Source: Kribbella antibiotica (GTDB taxonomy: Bacteria > Actinomycetota > Actinomycetes > Propionibacteriales > Kribbellaceae). Taken from it: 64,000 bases of DNA. Shown piece by piece: positions 1 through 6,794 of the stretch. The notes below the pieces were generated by a model. It saw only the letters and a list, made by a program, of their open reading frames with translations, made no database searches and was not told where the DNA came from. Made by a program: the position numbers and the translations under genes. Numbering within the stretch: position 1 is the stretch's first letter; the number at the start of each line of letters is the position of its first letter. The stretch spans positions 25,884 through 89,883 of the forward strand of contig NZ_SMKX01000018.1 of the NCBI RefSeq assembly GCF_004349055.1, written 5' to 3'.

Positions 1-70
1 TCAGGCCGCGTAGGGCGCGGTACGACTTCACCTGCTGCCCGATGAATCGCTCGTCGTCGATCTCGCGCAT
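1..70 (-). CDS. XRE-family transcriptional regulator, N-terminal end only (partial)
   Basis: Reading leftward from the ATG at 70, 23 codons are visible before the window ends. They include FIGQQVKSYRALRGL, which looks like the first helix of a lambda-repressor-like (XRE) helix-turn-helix protein. A GGAGG lies only one base before the ATG, closer than usual, so the true start could differ. The gene is divergent from the small-ORF group that begins at 172, and the shared region contains a palindrome (139-169), so it may be a local regulator. The family call rests on one short segment. Confidence 0.5.
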   Translation of the reverse strand, partial: MREIDDERFIGQQVKSYRALRGL

Positions 71-138
71 ACCTCCAAGGTACCCGCGTTCGATCGAGTC
101 CGTGAGGGTTGCATTACGGCTGGTAACCCTTTGCCCCC

Positions 139-169
139 CACAGACGGTTAATCGTCGTTACGGTCTGTG
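139..169. promoter_or_regulatory. 31-bp interrupted palindrome between divergent genes
   Basis: The arms CACAGAC (139-145) and GTCTGTG (163-169) are exact inverted repeats, and a smaller TAA/TTA dyad sits at the centre. It ends two bases before the ATG at 172 and lies between the divergent regulator (start 70) and the small ORFs. That is where an operator would be expected. The ORF at 172 has no visible ribosome binding site, so it may be read from a leaderless transcript. Binding by the XRE protein is inference. Confidence 0.4.
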
Positions 170-171
170 TC

Positions 172-369
172 ATGGCGCTGAACAGGGACGAACAACTTCG
201 GGCCAGCCACTCGCTGACCGAGCAAGAGATTGCCGAGCTGGCGGACCGGTGCCCCATGCCCCAGCGGAAGTTGTTCGAGGGCTGGCTTCGGGGTGAGCGC
301 CAGCTCGACGGCGACCTGATCGACACGGGAGACAGCGGTGCAGGAGACGACCACCAAGGGGGGATCTGA
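172..369 (+). CDS. Small hypothetical protein (65 aa)
   Basis: ATG-initiated ORF whose product starts MALNRDEQLRASHSLTEQE. The first 45 residues are charged and look helical, followed by a Gly/Asp-rich tail (GDSGAGDD). I do not recognise a family. It overlaps the next ORF (GTG at 338) by 32 bases, and that ORF in turn overlaps a third by GTGA, so the three look like one translation unit. No Shine-Dalgarno precedes it. Short length and lack of homology evidence keep confidence modest. Confidence 0.45.
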   Translation: MALNRDEQLRASHSLTEQEIAELADRCPMPQRKLFEGWLRGERQLDGDLIDTGDSGAGDDHQGGI

Positions 370-517
370 ATGGCGAGTGCGGCTGTGGTTCAACGGGTAC
401 GCCATCGCGGACTCAACCGTAGACCGGGACCTCGCGCTCAGGCTGGTGCTGCATTACTGGACCCGTTTCGCCAAGTTGCGCGTGACCGTGGTGCCGACCC
501 TCCCGCCCGAGCAGTGA
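338..517 (+). CDS. Small hypothetical protein (59 aa)
   Basis: GTG-initiated ORF hidden inside longer ORFs of other frames. The product has a basic, aromatic centre (WRVRLWFNGYAIADSTVDR) followed by LALRLVLHYWTRFAKLRV, a plausible small alpha/beta fold. Its TGA at 515-517 overlaps the GTG at 514 of the next ORF, which is the translational coupling typical of real neighbours. It was chosen over the competing long frame (370-732) because that frame reads as Arg/Pro-rich shadow sequence before 514. No family recognised. Confidence 0.5.
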   Translation: MQETTTKGGSEWRVRLWFNGYAIADSTVDRDLALRLVLHYWTRFAKLRVTVVPTLPPEQ

Positions 518-732
518 TCGAGCAAAAGTGGTGGCGTGTGAAGGTCATGCGCGGTAGCCGGATGGTTGATTGGCGGGACGCGCCAACTGATCACGCCAAC
601 GCGTACGCCGTCGCTTTCGGGTTGCTCTACCCCCATGACCTGATCCGCGCAGAGGAGATCTCGCGGCACGAGGCGGCTTACCCACGTAATCGACCGTACG
701 ACCCCCACGACTACGCGCGCCGCATGATCTGA
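514..732 (+). CDS. Small hypothetical protein (72 aa)
   Basis: Starts at GTG 514, overlapping the previous stop by GTGA. The product begins VIEQKWWRVKVMRGSR and ends NRPYDPHDYARRMI, rich in Trp, Tyr, His and Arg. An ORF in this frame opens earlier at 370, but those residues read like GC-rich shadow. The stop codon is part of a perfect 16-bp hairpin (730-785) that probably ends the transcript. No family recognised; possibly an accessory protein of the adjacent RiPP locus. Confidence 0.5.
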   Translation: MIEQKWWRVKVMRGSRMVDWRDAPTDHANAYAVAFGLLYPHDLIRAEEISRHEAAYPRNRPYDPHDYARRMI

Positions 733-785
733 CGGAACCGGTACCGCTCCTCACTTCCTCACGGGCGAAGGTACCGGTTCCGTCA
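730..785 (+). terminator. Perfect 16-bp hairpin after the small ORFs
   Basis: Arms 730-745 and 770-785 are exactly complementary (core GGAACCGGTACC), with a 24-base loop. The stem begins on the stop codon of the 514-732 ORF. There is no T-tract, which is common for actinobacterial terminators. Confidence 0.5.
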
Positions 786-793
786 CCACAGAC

Positions 794-877
794 GGAGCCC
801 TCGATGTGACCCCCGTGATCGAGGGCTCCTCAAGACCAGCGGTGGGCGGCCACAGGGCGACTCGTCGCCCACCGCTG
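794..877. repeat. Two further perfect hairpins ahead of the graspetide-region gene
   Basis: The first has 12-bp arms at 794-805 and 818-829 (GGAGCCCTCGAT and its complement) with a 12-base loop. The second has 12-bp arms at 837-848 and 866-877 (CAGCGGTGGGCG and its complement). With the hairpin at 730-785 they fill almost the whole 170-base gap before the GTG at 905. The GAAGGAG ribosome binding site at 892-898 is left unpaired. They could be stacked terminators, a processed leader, or a regulatory leader. Confidence 0.55.
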
Positions 878-904
878 TTCCCAACTACCGACGAAGGAGC
901 ATCC

Positions 905-1273
905 GTGAAGACCCTGGCGACGACGGTCGGCATGTTTGATCTGACGCCGTTCCGCCGTGGCGAACTGTTCCGCCGTTCGGATGTGTCGGGTGTGAGCGGG
1001 ACGGGCGTCGTTGCGCAGGTGGTCTTGTTCGGCAATGGCCTGGTCGCGGTTGGGTGGCTCGGCGACAAGCCGTGTGTCCAGGTCTGGCCATGCCTGGACT
1101 GGGGTCTCGGTATCCACGGCCACGAAGGCGCGACGGAGATTCGCTGGCTCGCTTCGGACTGGGCGGACTCCTCGCCGACCTGCCGGGATGCCTCTATGTC
1201 AATCACCCGAACGCGATCGCCGATGCCGAGTACAAACCCGCCCAACTCTCGGCAGCTTCAGCAGCCGGCCTGA
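905..1273 (+). CDS. Hypothetical protein resembling a small actinobacterial DUF; its own 3' end appears lost
   Basis: The GTG at 905 is preceded by GAAGGAG at ideal spacing. The first ~82 residues contain RRSDVSGVSGTGVVAQ, a central strand-rich part and IHGHEGATEIRWLA, the general pattern of a recurrent small actinobacterial protein of unknown function. After about 1148 the frame runs out of register over sequence that codes, in another frame, for the C-terminal part of an ATP-grasp enzyme. The residues then become Ser/Pro/Arg-rich junk up to the stop. I infer that a deletion removed the original end of this gene. The real product may be a ~120-residue chimera. Confidence 0.5.
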   Translation: MKTLATTVGMFDLTPFRRGELFRRSDVSGVSGTGVVAQVVLFGNGLVAVGWLGDKPCVQVWPCLDWGLGIHGHEGATEIRWLASDWADSSPTCRDASMSITRTRSPMPSTNPPNSRQLQQPA

Positions 1274-1812
1274 CGGTGCCGCCGACGATCATCACGAACG
1301 ACCCCGGCGAGGCGCTGGCCTTTGCACGGGGCGTGGGACGGATCGTCTACAAGCCGCTCTACCTCGGCATGCACGAGCGCGACGGCGAGCCCGCGAGCAT
1401 CTGGGTCAAGGAGGTCTTCCCAGCGGAGCTGGACGAGTCCATCGCTGGAACCATTCACCTGTTCCAGGCACGCTGCGACAAGGTGGCGGACCTGCGCGTG
1501 ACAGTCATCGGTGACCATGTGTTCTGCGTCAGAATCGAGTCCAAGGACCCTGAACTGCTGGACTGGCGGTACGACTACGACACGCTGTCCTACTCGGTGG
1601 TTGAGCCGCCACTCGAACTGATCGAGGGCATGCGTACCTATCTGAAGCGATTCGATCTCGTCTTCGGCTGCTTCGACTTCGCCGTTACCCGAGAAGGTGC
1701 CCCCATCTTCCTGGAATGCAACCCCAACGGGCAGTGGGGATGGCTGGAAGACGAAACTGGACTCCCGATGACTGCCGCCCTCGCCGATCTACTCGAAAGA
1801 GGTACACGATGA
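1054..1812 (+). pseudogene. 5'-truncated ATP-grasp graspetide maturase
   Basis: From about 1141 the frame encodes the C-terminal ~220 residues of an ATP-grasp ribosomal-peptide maturase of the SAV_5884-like group. Landmarks are FGLGGLLADLPG, VNHPNAIADAEYKP, TVPPTIITND, then FDFAVTREGAPIFLECNPNGQW with the metal-binding acidic/Asn end typical of the fold. Whole enzymes of this group have roughly 90 extra N-terminal residues. Here that part is absent and the preceding bases belong to another gene, so the reading frame before 1141 is shadow. These enzymes make omega-ester or omega-amide crosslinks in a precursor peptide. The stop overlaps the methyltransferase start (ATGA at 1809). The enzyme is probably inactive unless the C-terminal part works alone. 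Confidence 0.7.
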
Positions 1813-3026
1813 CCGTCGAACCGGACGACGGCTCGACAAAAGCACTCCGGCTGCGGCTAGCCGACGCACTCGGAAAGTCAGGAGACCTGCGCACCCAGGC
1901 ATGGCGTGCGGCAGTCGAGACCGTACCCCGGGAAACGTTCATCCCAGGCTTCTTCGAGGCGATCGACGATCCGCGGGAAACGATGTGGCGCCCGGTCACC
2001 CCCGACTTGGTCAGTACGCGTGAGCGACTTGAACTGACATACACCAACGAGACCTGGGTGACACAACTCAACCACGAGATCAGCGCCTTCGACACCGACG
2101 CGCCAATCCCCGGCGTCCCAACCTCATCGTCCACGCTACCGGGGCTGGTGGTGCGGATGCTGGAGGAGCTTCACGTCGGCAATGACGATCGGGTACTCGA
2201 AATCGGGACAGGTACCGGGTACTCGACCGGACTGATGTGCGCCCGGCTCGGTCAGGAATTCGTGACCTCGGTCGAGGTAGATCCCGCTGTCGCCGGCCGC
2301 GCCAAACAGGGACTCGCGGCGGCCGGGTTCGCCCCCGACCTAGTCGTTGGTGACGGCCTTGTCGGGCATCAGCCCGGAGCACTGTACGACCGAGTGATTG
2401 CCACCTGCTCAGTCCGGCACATTCCCGATGCATGGATCGCCCAGACGCGGCCCGGAGGTCTGATCCTGACAACCATGCTCGGCTGGCTCGGAGCATCGTC
2501 CGGGCTGGTCCGGCTGGAAGTAACTGGCGGCGGAAAGGCTGAAGGCGTATTCCTCGGGGGTACGGACTCGTTCATGCCAGCCAGGCCCCACGCCGCGCCG
2601 CCGATCAGCGACGACCTGTCCTCCTGGATCGATGATGTCGACACCACCGAGCGCTATACCGATGTCGGCCCTGAGATCCTAGACCCCTGGGACGCAATAA
2701 CGCCGATCTTCATCGCCCAACTGGCAGCCCCTGCGGCGCAGCTACTCAGCTACAGCCTGGACGACGGACCGATGCTTGATCACGTGGTGGACGCTAGCCA
2801 ACGGGCCGTCGCCATCCTCTATGCGCCACCCAACGGCTCCGCTGTCGTTCGGCAGGCCGGGCCGGTCAACCTGTGGGACCAGATCGAGATGGCAGTCCTA
2901 GAGTGGCTAGCCGCCGGCTCCCCGGCGCTCGATCAGTTCCGGATCAGCATCACACCAGAAGCCCAGATGGTTTGGTACGGCGACCCAAATGGACCGCTGT
3001 CATGGAACTTGCCGACGATCAGGTGA
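1809..3026 (+). CDS. PIMT-type methyltransferase of an ATP-grasp peptide maturation system
   Basis: 405-residue SAM-dependent methyltransferase related to protein L-isoaspartyl O-methyltransferase. The SAM-binding motif is VLEIGTGTGYSTG (about residues 131-143), followed by SVEVDP and the loop IATCSVRHIPDAWIAQ. The C-terminal ~180 residues exceed ordinary PIMT and fit the class paired with ATP-grasp RiPP maturases, where the enzyme methylates an Asp side chain that then forms an aspartimide. The ATG at 1809 overlaps the maturase stop and has AAAGAGG upstream. The gene is intact although its partner is truncated, and no precursor peptide gene is visible nearby. Confidence 0.8.
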   Translation: MTVEPDDGSTKALRLRLADALGKSGDLRTQAWRAAVETVPRETFIPGFFEAIDDPRETMWRPVTPDLVSTRERLELTYTNETWVTQLNHEISAFDTDAPIPGVPTSSSTLPGLVVRMLEELHVGNDDRVLEIGTGTGYSTGLMCARLGQEFVTSVEVDPAVAGRAKQGLAAAGFAPDLVVGDGLVGHQPGALYDRVIATCSVRHIPDAWIAQTRPGGLILTTMLGWLGASSGLVRLEVTGGGKAEGVFLGGTDSFMPARPHAAPPISDDLSSWIDDVDTTERYTDVGPEILDPWDAITPIFIAQLAAPAAQLLSYSLDDGPMLDHVVDASQRAVAILYAPPNGSAVVRQAGPVNLWDQIEMAVLEWLAAGSPALDQFRISITPEAQMVWYGDPNGPLSWNLPTIR

Positions 3027-3046
3027 GCAAGTAAATACGGCGTAGG

Positions 3047-4165
3047 TTAGCTACTGCGAGCTGGGAAGGTCGGTACCGAATGATGTGCAAGTACGGCGTG
3101 ATAATCGGTGTCGTCGGTGTCTCGCGGGCTGACGTGCACGGTGACTGCGTCAAGTTTCGGTAGTTCGTGCAGCAGCCGGTGCTGAGTTTCGTTGGCGATG
3201 TTGTGTGCTTGGACGAGGCTCAGGCCGGGATCAACCACAATGCTGACCTCGCCGCGGATCCGGTGCCCTGACCAGCGCAGGCGAACCTCTTCGATGCTCT
3301 CGACACCTGTTGTGGTGTTGATGGTCTGCTCGGCGGCATCGAGGAGCGCCGGGTCGATGGCGTCCATCAATCGCCGGTAGATGTCGGTCGCGGCGCCCTT
3401 GAGCACAACCAGAATCGCAACCGTGATCACCAAGCCGACGATTGGGTCTGCCAGCGGGAATCCCGCCAGCACTCCAAGCGCGCCGACCACAACGGCCAGC
3501 GAAGTGAAGCCATCAGTGCGGGCGTGCAGGCCGTCGGCCACTAGTGCCGCGGATCCGATCTGCCGGCCGACGCGGATTCGGTAGAGAGCGACTAGTTCGT
3601 TGCCCGCGAACCCGATCACCCCAGCCACGATCAGTACGCCGAGATGTTCAAGCGGGCGTGGATCGAGCAAGCGACGTACCGACTCGTAGCCGGCAACGAC
3701 GGCCGACAAGGCGATCATGGCCACGATGAAGACACCGGCTAGGTCCTCGGCTCGGCCAAAGCCATAGGTGTAGCGGCGATTAGCAGGACGACGGGACAGT
3801 GCGAAGGCGATCCACAAGGGCACGGCGGTCAGCGCATCGGAGAAGTTGTGGATGGTGTCGGCCAGCAGCGCCACCGACCCGGTGAACACCACCAGAGCTG
3901 CCTGCGCGATCGCCGTCACGCCAAGACCAGCGAGGCTGATCTTGACCGCCCGAATCCCTTCCCTGCTGGCCTCCAGCGCCGAGTCGATCGAGTCGGCGGC
4001 ATCGTGGCTGTGCGGCTTGAACACCGAGCGCACCCACCCCCGCAGGCCGCCAGCTTCACCGTGCTCATGCTCATGCCCGTGCCCATGTCCATGGCCGTGC
4101 CCATGATCGGTGTTGTTGTCCATGCCTCTTGCTCCATCCGCAGTGGCGTCGATACGCACGGTCAT
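3047..4165 (-). CDS. Cation diffusion facilitator (CDF) family metal exporter
   Basis: 372-residue membrane protein. A His-rich N-terminal stretch (about residues 18-36, alternating His-Gly/His-Glu) is followed by the CDF core with ADTIHNFSDA and DGLHARTDG, the paired His/Asp metal-site helices, and a C-terminal cytoplasmic domain ending in a likely ferredoxin-like metal-sensing fold (VTVHVSPRDTDD). The family exports Zn, Co, Ni, Cd or Fe by proton antiport. I chose the ATG at 4165 because a longer in-frame ORF would run through the operator and the divergent arsR gene; an alternative start lies 14 codons later. It is divergent from an ArsR metal sensor that probably represses it. Confidence 0.88.
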   Translation of the reverse strand: MTVRIDATADGARGMDNNTDHGHGHGHGHGHEHEHGEAGGLRGWVRSVFKPHSHDAADSIDSALEASREGIRAVKISLAGLGVTAIAQAALVVFTGSVALLADTIHNFSDALTAVPLWIAFALSRRPANRRYTYGFGRAEDLAGVFIVAMIALSAVVAGYESVRRLLDPRPLEHLGVLIVAGVIGFAGNELVALYRIRVGRQIGSAALVADGLHARTDGFTSLAVVVGALGVLAGFPLADPIVGLVITVAILVVLKGAATDIYRRLMDAIDPALLDAAEQTINTTTGVESIEEVRLRWSGHRIRGEVSIVVDPGLSLVQAHNIANETQHRLLHELPKLDAVTVHVSPRDTDDTDYHAVLAHHSVPTFPARSS

Positions 4166-4167
4166 GA

Positions 4168-4206
4168 TACCTGCATAGTCACGCAGGTACGCAAGTAGGC
4201 AGGTAG
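4168..4206. promoter_or_regulatory. Putative ArsR/SmtB-type operator with tandem 8-mers
   Basis: TACCTGC (4168-4174) and GCAGGTA (4183-4189) form an exact inverted repeat. From 4183 three 8-bp units follow head to tail: GCAGGTAC, GCAAGTAG, GCAGGTAG. The block lies between the exporter start (4165) and a TAAAGT -10 box (4210-4215) of the divergent regulator, so one bound dimer array could repress both genes. Confidence 0.6.
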
Positions 4207-4222
4207 TTGTAAAGTCGGTCAC

Positions 4223-4570
4223 ATGCACGTGTCGATCGATGATTTCGAGATGCCCAACGAGGAGCAGGTACACCTTGCGGCGGAGTCGTTCAGGTTGCTG
4301 GGCGATCCGACTCGAATCAAGGTGCTGTGGGCGCTTTTGCAGGGTGAGTCGTCGGTAGCGTGCCTCGCTGAACTGGCCGGTGTCGCACCCACCGCTGTCA
4401 GCCAGCACCTCGCCAAGCTCCGCCTGGCCGGACTGGTGAGGGGCCGCCGCGAAGGCACATTCGTGTACTACTCAGCCGCCAACCACCACGTGAAAAGCCT
4501 CCTGAATCAGGCTCTGTTCCATGCCGATCATGTCGATCGCGGCCTCGTCGACGAGAACACTTCGACGTAG
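4223..4570 (+). CDS. ArsR/SmtB-family metal-sensing repressor, KmtR-like
   Basis: 115-residue winged-helix protein. The recognition helix region is VACLAELAGVAPTAVSQHLAKL and is followed by the beta-wing REGTFVYYSA. The C-terminal helix carries several His (NHHV, FHADHV), a possible alpha-5 metal site. The segment MPNEEQVHLAAESFRLLGDPTR resembles the Ni/Co sensor KmtR of mycobacteria, which regulates a CDF exporter, and the same pairing is seen here. The TAAAGT box seven bases before the ATG suggests a leaderless mRNA. Metal specificity cannot be told from sequence alone. Confidence 0.88.
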   Translation: MHVSIDDFEMPNEEQVHLAAESFRLLGDPTRIKVLWALLQGESSVACLAELAGVAPTAVSQHLAKLRLAGLVRGRREGTFVYYSAANHHVKSLLNQALFHADHVDRGLVDENTST

Positions 4571-4575
4571 ATCGG

Positions 4576-5481
4576 TCAGAACAGTACGCCCGAGGGGAAG
4601 CTTGCCAGGAGCAACGGAAGTCCGATCAGGATCGATGTTGCCGCGCCCAAGGCGATCAGCGCGGGCGAGGACCGTTCGGGCGGCGGGCCGAGCAGCCGCT
4701 CGACGCGAGCCAGCGCCTGCCCGCCAGTGGCACCGAGAGTACCGCTGGGCGAGGCCCGGCCCAGTAACGCGATCGCACCGGCAAGACTGCTGCCGTCGAC
4801 CAGCCGCCGCGCTCTGTCGTCAGCCAGTAGCTCGACCAGATTCCTGGTCTCTTCGCGGAGCTGATCGAGAACCTTGACGGCGGGAAACGCTCCAGCGAGC
4901 AAAGTCGCCCAGCCGACCAGAAGATGATGACGCCCGGCCAAGTGTGCACGCTCGTGCGCGAGCACCGCCGCCAACTGACGTGGCTGAAGGAGCTTGATCG
5001 CATGGTCGGTCACGACGATGCGCCGGGTGCCGGCAATGCAATAAGCAGCGGCCACGGTCGCCGGTACGACGGTCGCGTCGAGTTCGGGATCGTGGCGGCC
5101 GAGCACGGCCAGCAACTCCATCTGCCGGTCACGTGTCTTCCGATGCCCGCGAAGAATCCGGAGTCCGGTTTTGGTCATCCGGGTTGCGGCGAAGGCGATC
5201 AAAACCAACCCGATCGCGAGACCTGCAAGCGTCTCGACCACGGGTATCCCGTGATCATGGTGCTCGGATCGGACGAATGGCAGATACCGGGCAGCTGACA
5301 CCAGCTTGACCGCCGCAAGCCCGAGCGCAAGGCCAGCTGAACCGATCGAGGCGTGCCACAGCGCGAGGGCCAGCCCCGGCGACCGGGGTGATAGAGCGGG
5401 CCTGGACAGTACATGTGGCGCTACGGTCGCGACAGTCGCGGCGTACCCGGTCAGCAGAAGCACGTGTGTGGCGACGTTCAT
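4576..5481 (-). CDS. M56-family (BlaR1/MecR1-like) membrane zinc metallopeptidase
   Basis: 301-residue protein with hydrophobic N-terminal segments and the zinc motif HERAH (in LAHERAHLAGRHH), followed by a downstream acidic segment NLVELLADDRARR that supplies the third ligand. It ends with a hydrophobic helix. It has no penicillin-binding sensor domain, as is usual for actinobacterial members. The ATG at 5481 overlaps the blaI stop (ATGA), so the pair is co-translated. By analogy it would cleave or inactivate the BlaI partner in response to an envelope signal. Confidence 0.85.
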   Translation of the reverse strand: MNVATHVLLLTGYAATVATVAPHVLSRPALSPRSPGLALALWHASIGSAGLALGLAAVKLVSAARYLPFVRSEHHDHGIPVVETLAGLAIGLVLIAFAATRMTKTGLRILRGHRKTRDRQMELLAVLGRHDPELDATVVPATVAAAYCIAGTRRIVVTDHAIKLLQPRQLAAVLAHERAHLAGRHHLLVGWATLLAGAFPAVKVLDQLREETRNLVELLADDRARRLVDGSSLAGAIALLGRASPSGTLGATGGQALARVERLLGPPPERSSPALIALGAATSILIGLPLLLASFPSGVLF

Positions 5482-5852
5482 GAGTCGTGGTCGTCCGCTC
5501 GCCGACGGTCCAGCAGCGCATCCCGCACCGCACTCGCCTCCTGGTCGGTCATGCTGTCCACGAACCGCAGCAAAGTGGCGACCTCGTCGCCACTTCCGGC
5601 GAGGACCTGGCGCATCAGCTCGGCGCTGTAGTCCCGCCGTGAGGACACCGGCTGGTACCGGTAGGCCTTGCCGTCCAGTTCTCTGGTCAGCCAGCCCTTG
5701 CGGTACAGGTTGTCCATGACCGTCATGACTGTCGTGTAGGCGAGTTGCCGCTCCGATGCGAGAGTGTCGAGCATTTCGCGAACGGTGGCGGGTCTGTCCG
5801 CGTTCCACAGGCGATCCATCACGAGCGATTCCAGATCACCGAATGTCCGCAC
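5478..5852 (-). CDS. BlaI/MecI/CopY-family transcriptional repressor
   Basis: 124-residue winged-helix repressor (FGDLESLVMDRLW at the N-terminus, AYTTVMTVMDNLYRKGWL as recognition helix, then wing residues GKAYRYQPV). The C-terminal helices would dimerise. The GTG start at 5852 is preceded by GGGAG. It sits between a methyltransferase gene (25 bases upstream) and the M56 peptidase (4-base overlap), so the three are probably one operon. A candidate operator lies at 6711-6730, in front of that operon and of divergent ctaG. Confidence 0.88.
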   Translation of the reverse strand: MRTFGDLESLVMDRLWNADRPATVREMLDTLASERQLAYTTVMTVMDNLYRKGWLTRELDGKAYRYQPVSSRRDYSAELMRQVLAGSGDEVATLLRFVDSMTDQEASAVRDALLDRRRADDHDS

Positions 5853-5876
5853 GACGTCTCCCTATAGCAATGCTCG

Positions 5877-6635
5877 TCACGACTGCTCACGCCGACGGAA
5901 GACGAGAAGCTCCGTTCGTCCGCCACTCAGTGGCACGAAATGGCTGCCCCGCAGCTCCAGCCCCCGGTTGCCGGCGAAATCGAGAAGCCAGTCGCGCGGC
6001 GTCAGGGAGTAGATCGTCGCACGCGAGGGCTCGGCGAGCCAGGTCTTCGTCACCGCATCGTCCAGGCAGGCATCGGTGATCACGTCGAACGCGACGACAC
6101 CACCTGGCCGGACCACACGCGCCATCTCGACGATGTACTCGAAGGCGACGATGAACGGTATGTAGCAGAACAGCTTGTGTGAGTGAACCAGGTCGACCGA
6201 CGCAGAATCGGTCGAACCAAGCGAGTGACCGTCGGCGTCCCTCACGACAAGCTCGGGACGGATCTGCCGAAGGTAATTCAGCCAGTCCGGCGCCGTCTCG
6301 TAGACCTCATATGCGTTTGGGTGCAGCGCATCCATCACCCTCGTCAGGTAGCGGCCTGACCCCGGGCCGATCTCACACACCCGCCCGATATCGCCGCTCA
6401 GCTCCCCGAGCCGCAGCATCGCGGCGACGGTCTCCCCCGTCGAGCCCGGCTCCGCACTGAAGTCATCCAGATAGTCACCGACGGACACACCCGCTCGCTT
6501 CGCCGCCGCCAACGTCTTTCGTGCGGGCAGGAACGGGCTGATGCCCGGATCGCTGCTGTACCCCCGAACAAGCTGCATACCCGTCGGGCGCAGCACCCGA
6601 TTGACCCCCGCACGCGCAGTTCCTAGCAAAGACAT
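5877..6635 (-). CDS. Class I SAM-dependent methyltransferase, unknown substrate
   Basis: 252 residues from ATG 6635, which follows a G-rich ribosome binding site. An in-frame extension to 6749 would cross the divergent promoter and reads as shadow. The SAM motif is VCEIGPGSGRYL, followed by YEVYETAPDW, a catalytic-core HSHKLFCYIP segment and VVRPGGVVAFDV. The N-terminus (GVNRVLRPTGMQLVRG) resembles the helix seen on sugar or lipid methyltransferases next to glycan genes. The substrate is unknown. Likely cotranscribed with blaI and the M56 gene. Confidence 0.75.
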   Translation of the reverse strand: MSLLGTARAGVNRVLRPTGMQLVRGYSSDPGISPFLPARKTLAAAKRAGVSVGDYLDDFSAEPGSTGETVAAMLRLGELSGDIGRVCEIGPGSGRYLTRVMDALHPNAYEVYETAPDWLNYLRQIRPELVVRDADGHSLGSTDSASVDLVHSHKLFCYIPFIVAFEYIVEMARVVRPGGVVAFDVITDACLDDAVTKTWLAEPSRATIYSLTPRDWLLDFAGNRGLELRGSHFVPLSGGRTELLVFRRREQS

Positions 6636-6710
6636 ACCGCCCCCTGATCCAGCGGCCACCGGTGGCCGCACCCCGCCCGTCGCAAGTCCCCACCAGGACG
6701 AACCCTTACC

Positions 6711-6730
6711 TACTATGCAGGATAGTACTA
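6711..6730. promoter_or_regulatory. TACTA/TAGTA dyad, candidate BlaI operator
   Basis: TACTAT (6711-6716) and ATAGTA (6722-6727) form an exact dyad around GCAGG, and a second overlapping TAGTACTA palindrome ends at 6730. It sits between the minus-strand methyltransferase-blaI-M56 operon and plus-strand ctaG. TACTA-type half-sites resemble operators of BlaI-family repressors. The assignment to this BlaI is inference. Confidence 0.45.
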
Positions 6731-6794
6731 ACCGGCATAGTTGTGGCAAGGTGTTCCGCGGTCCGACCCCGGCGCGACAGCACAGGAGCCTTCA

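Noticed and set aside
172..369. Graspetide precursor peptide
   Set aside because: The tail has Asp, Thr and Ser (DTGDSGAGDD), but there is no recognisable leader or repeated core, and it lies on the far side of the hairpins from the maturase.
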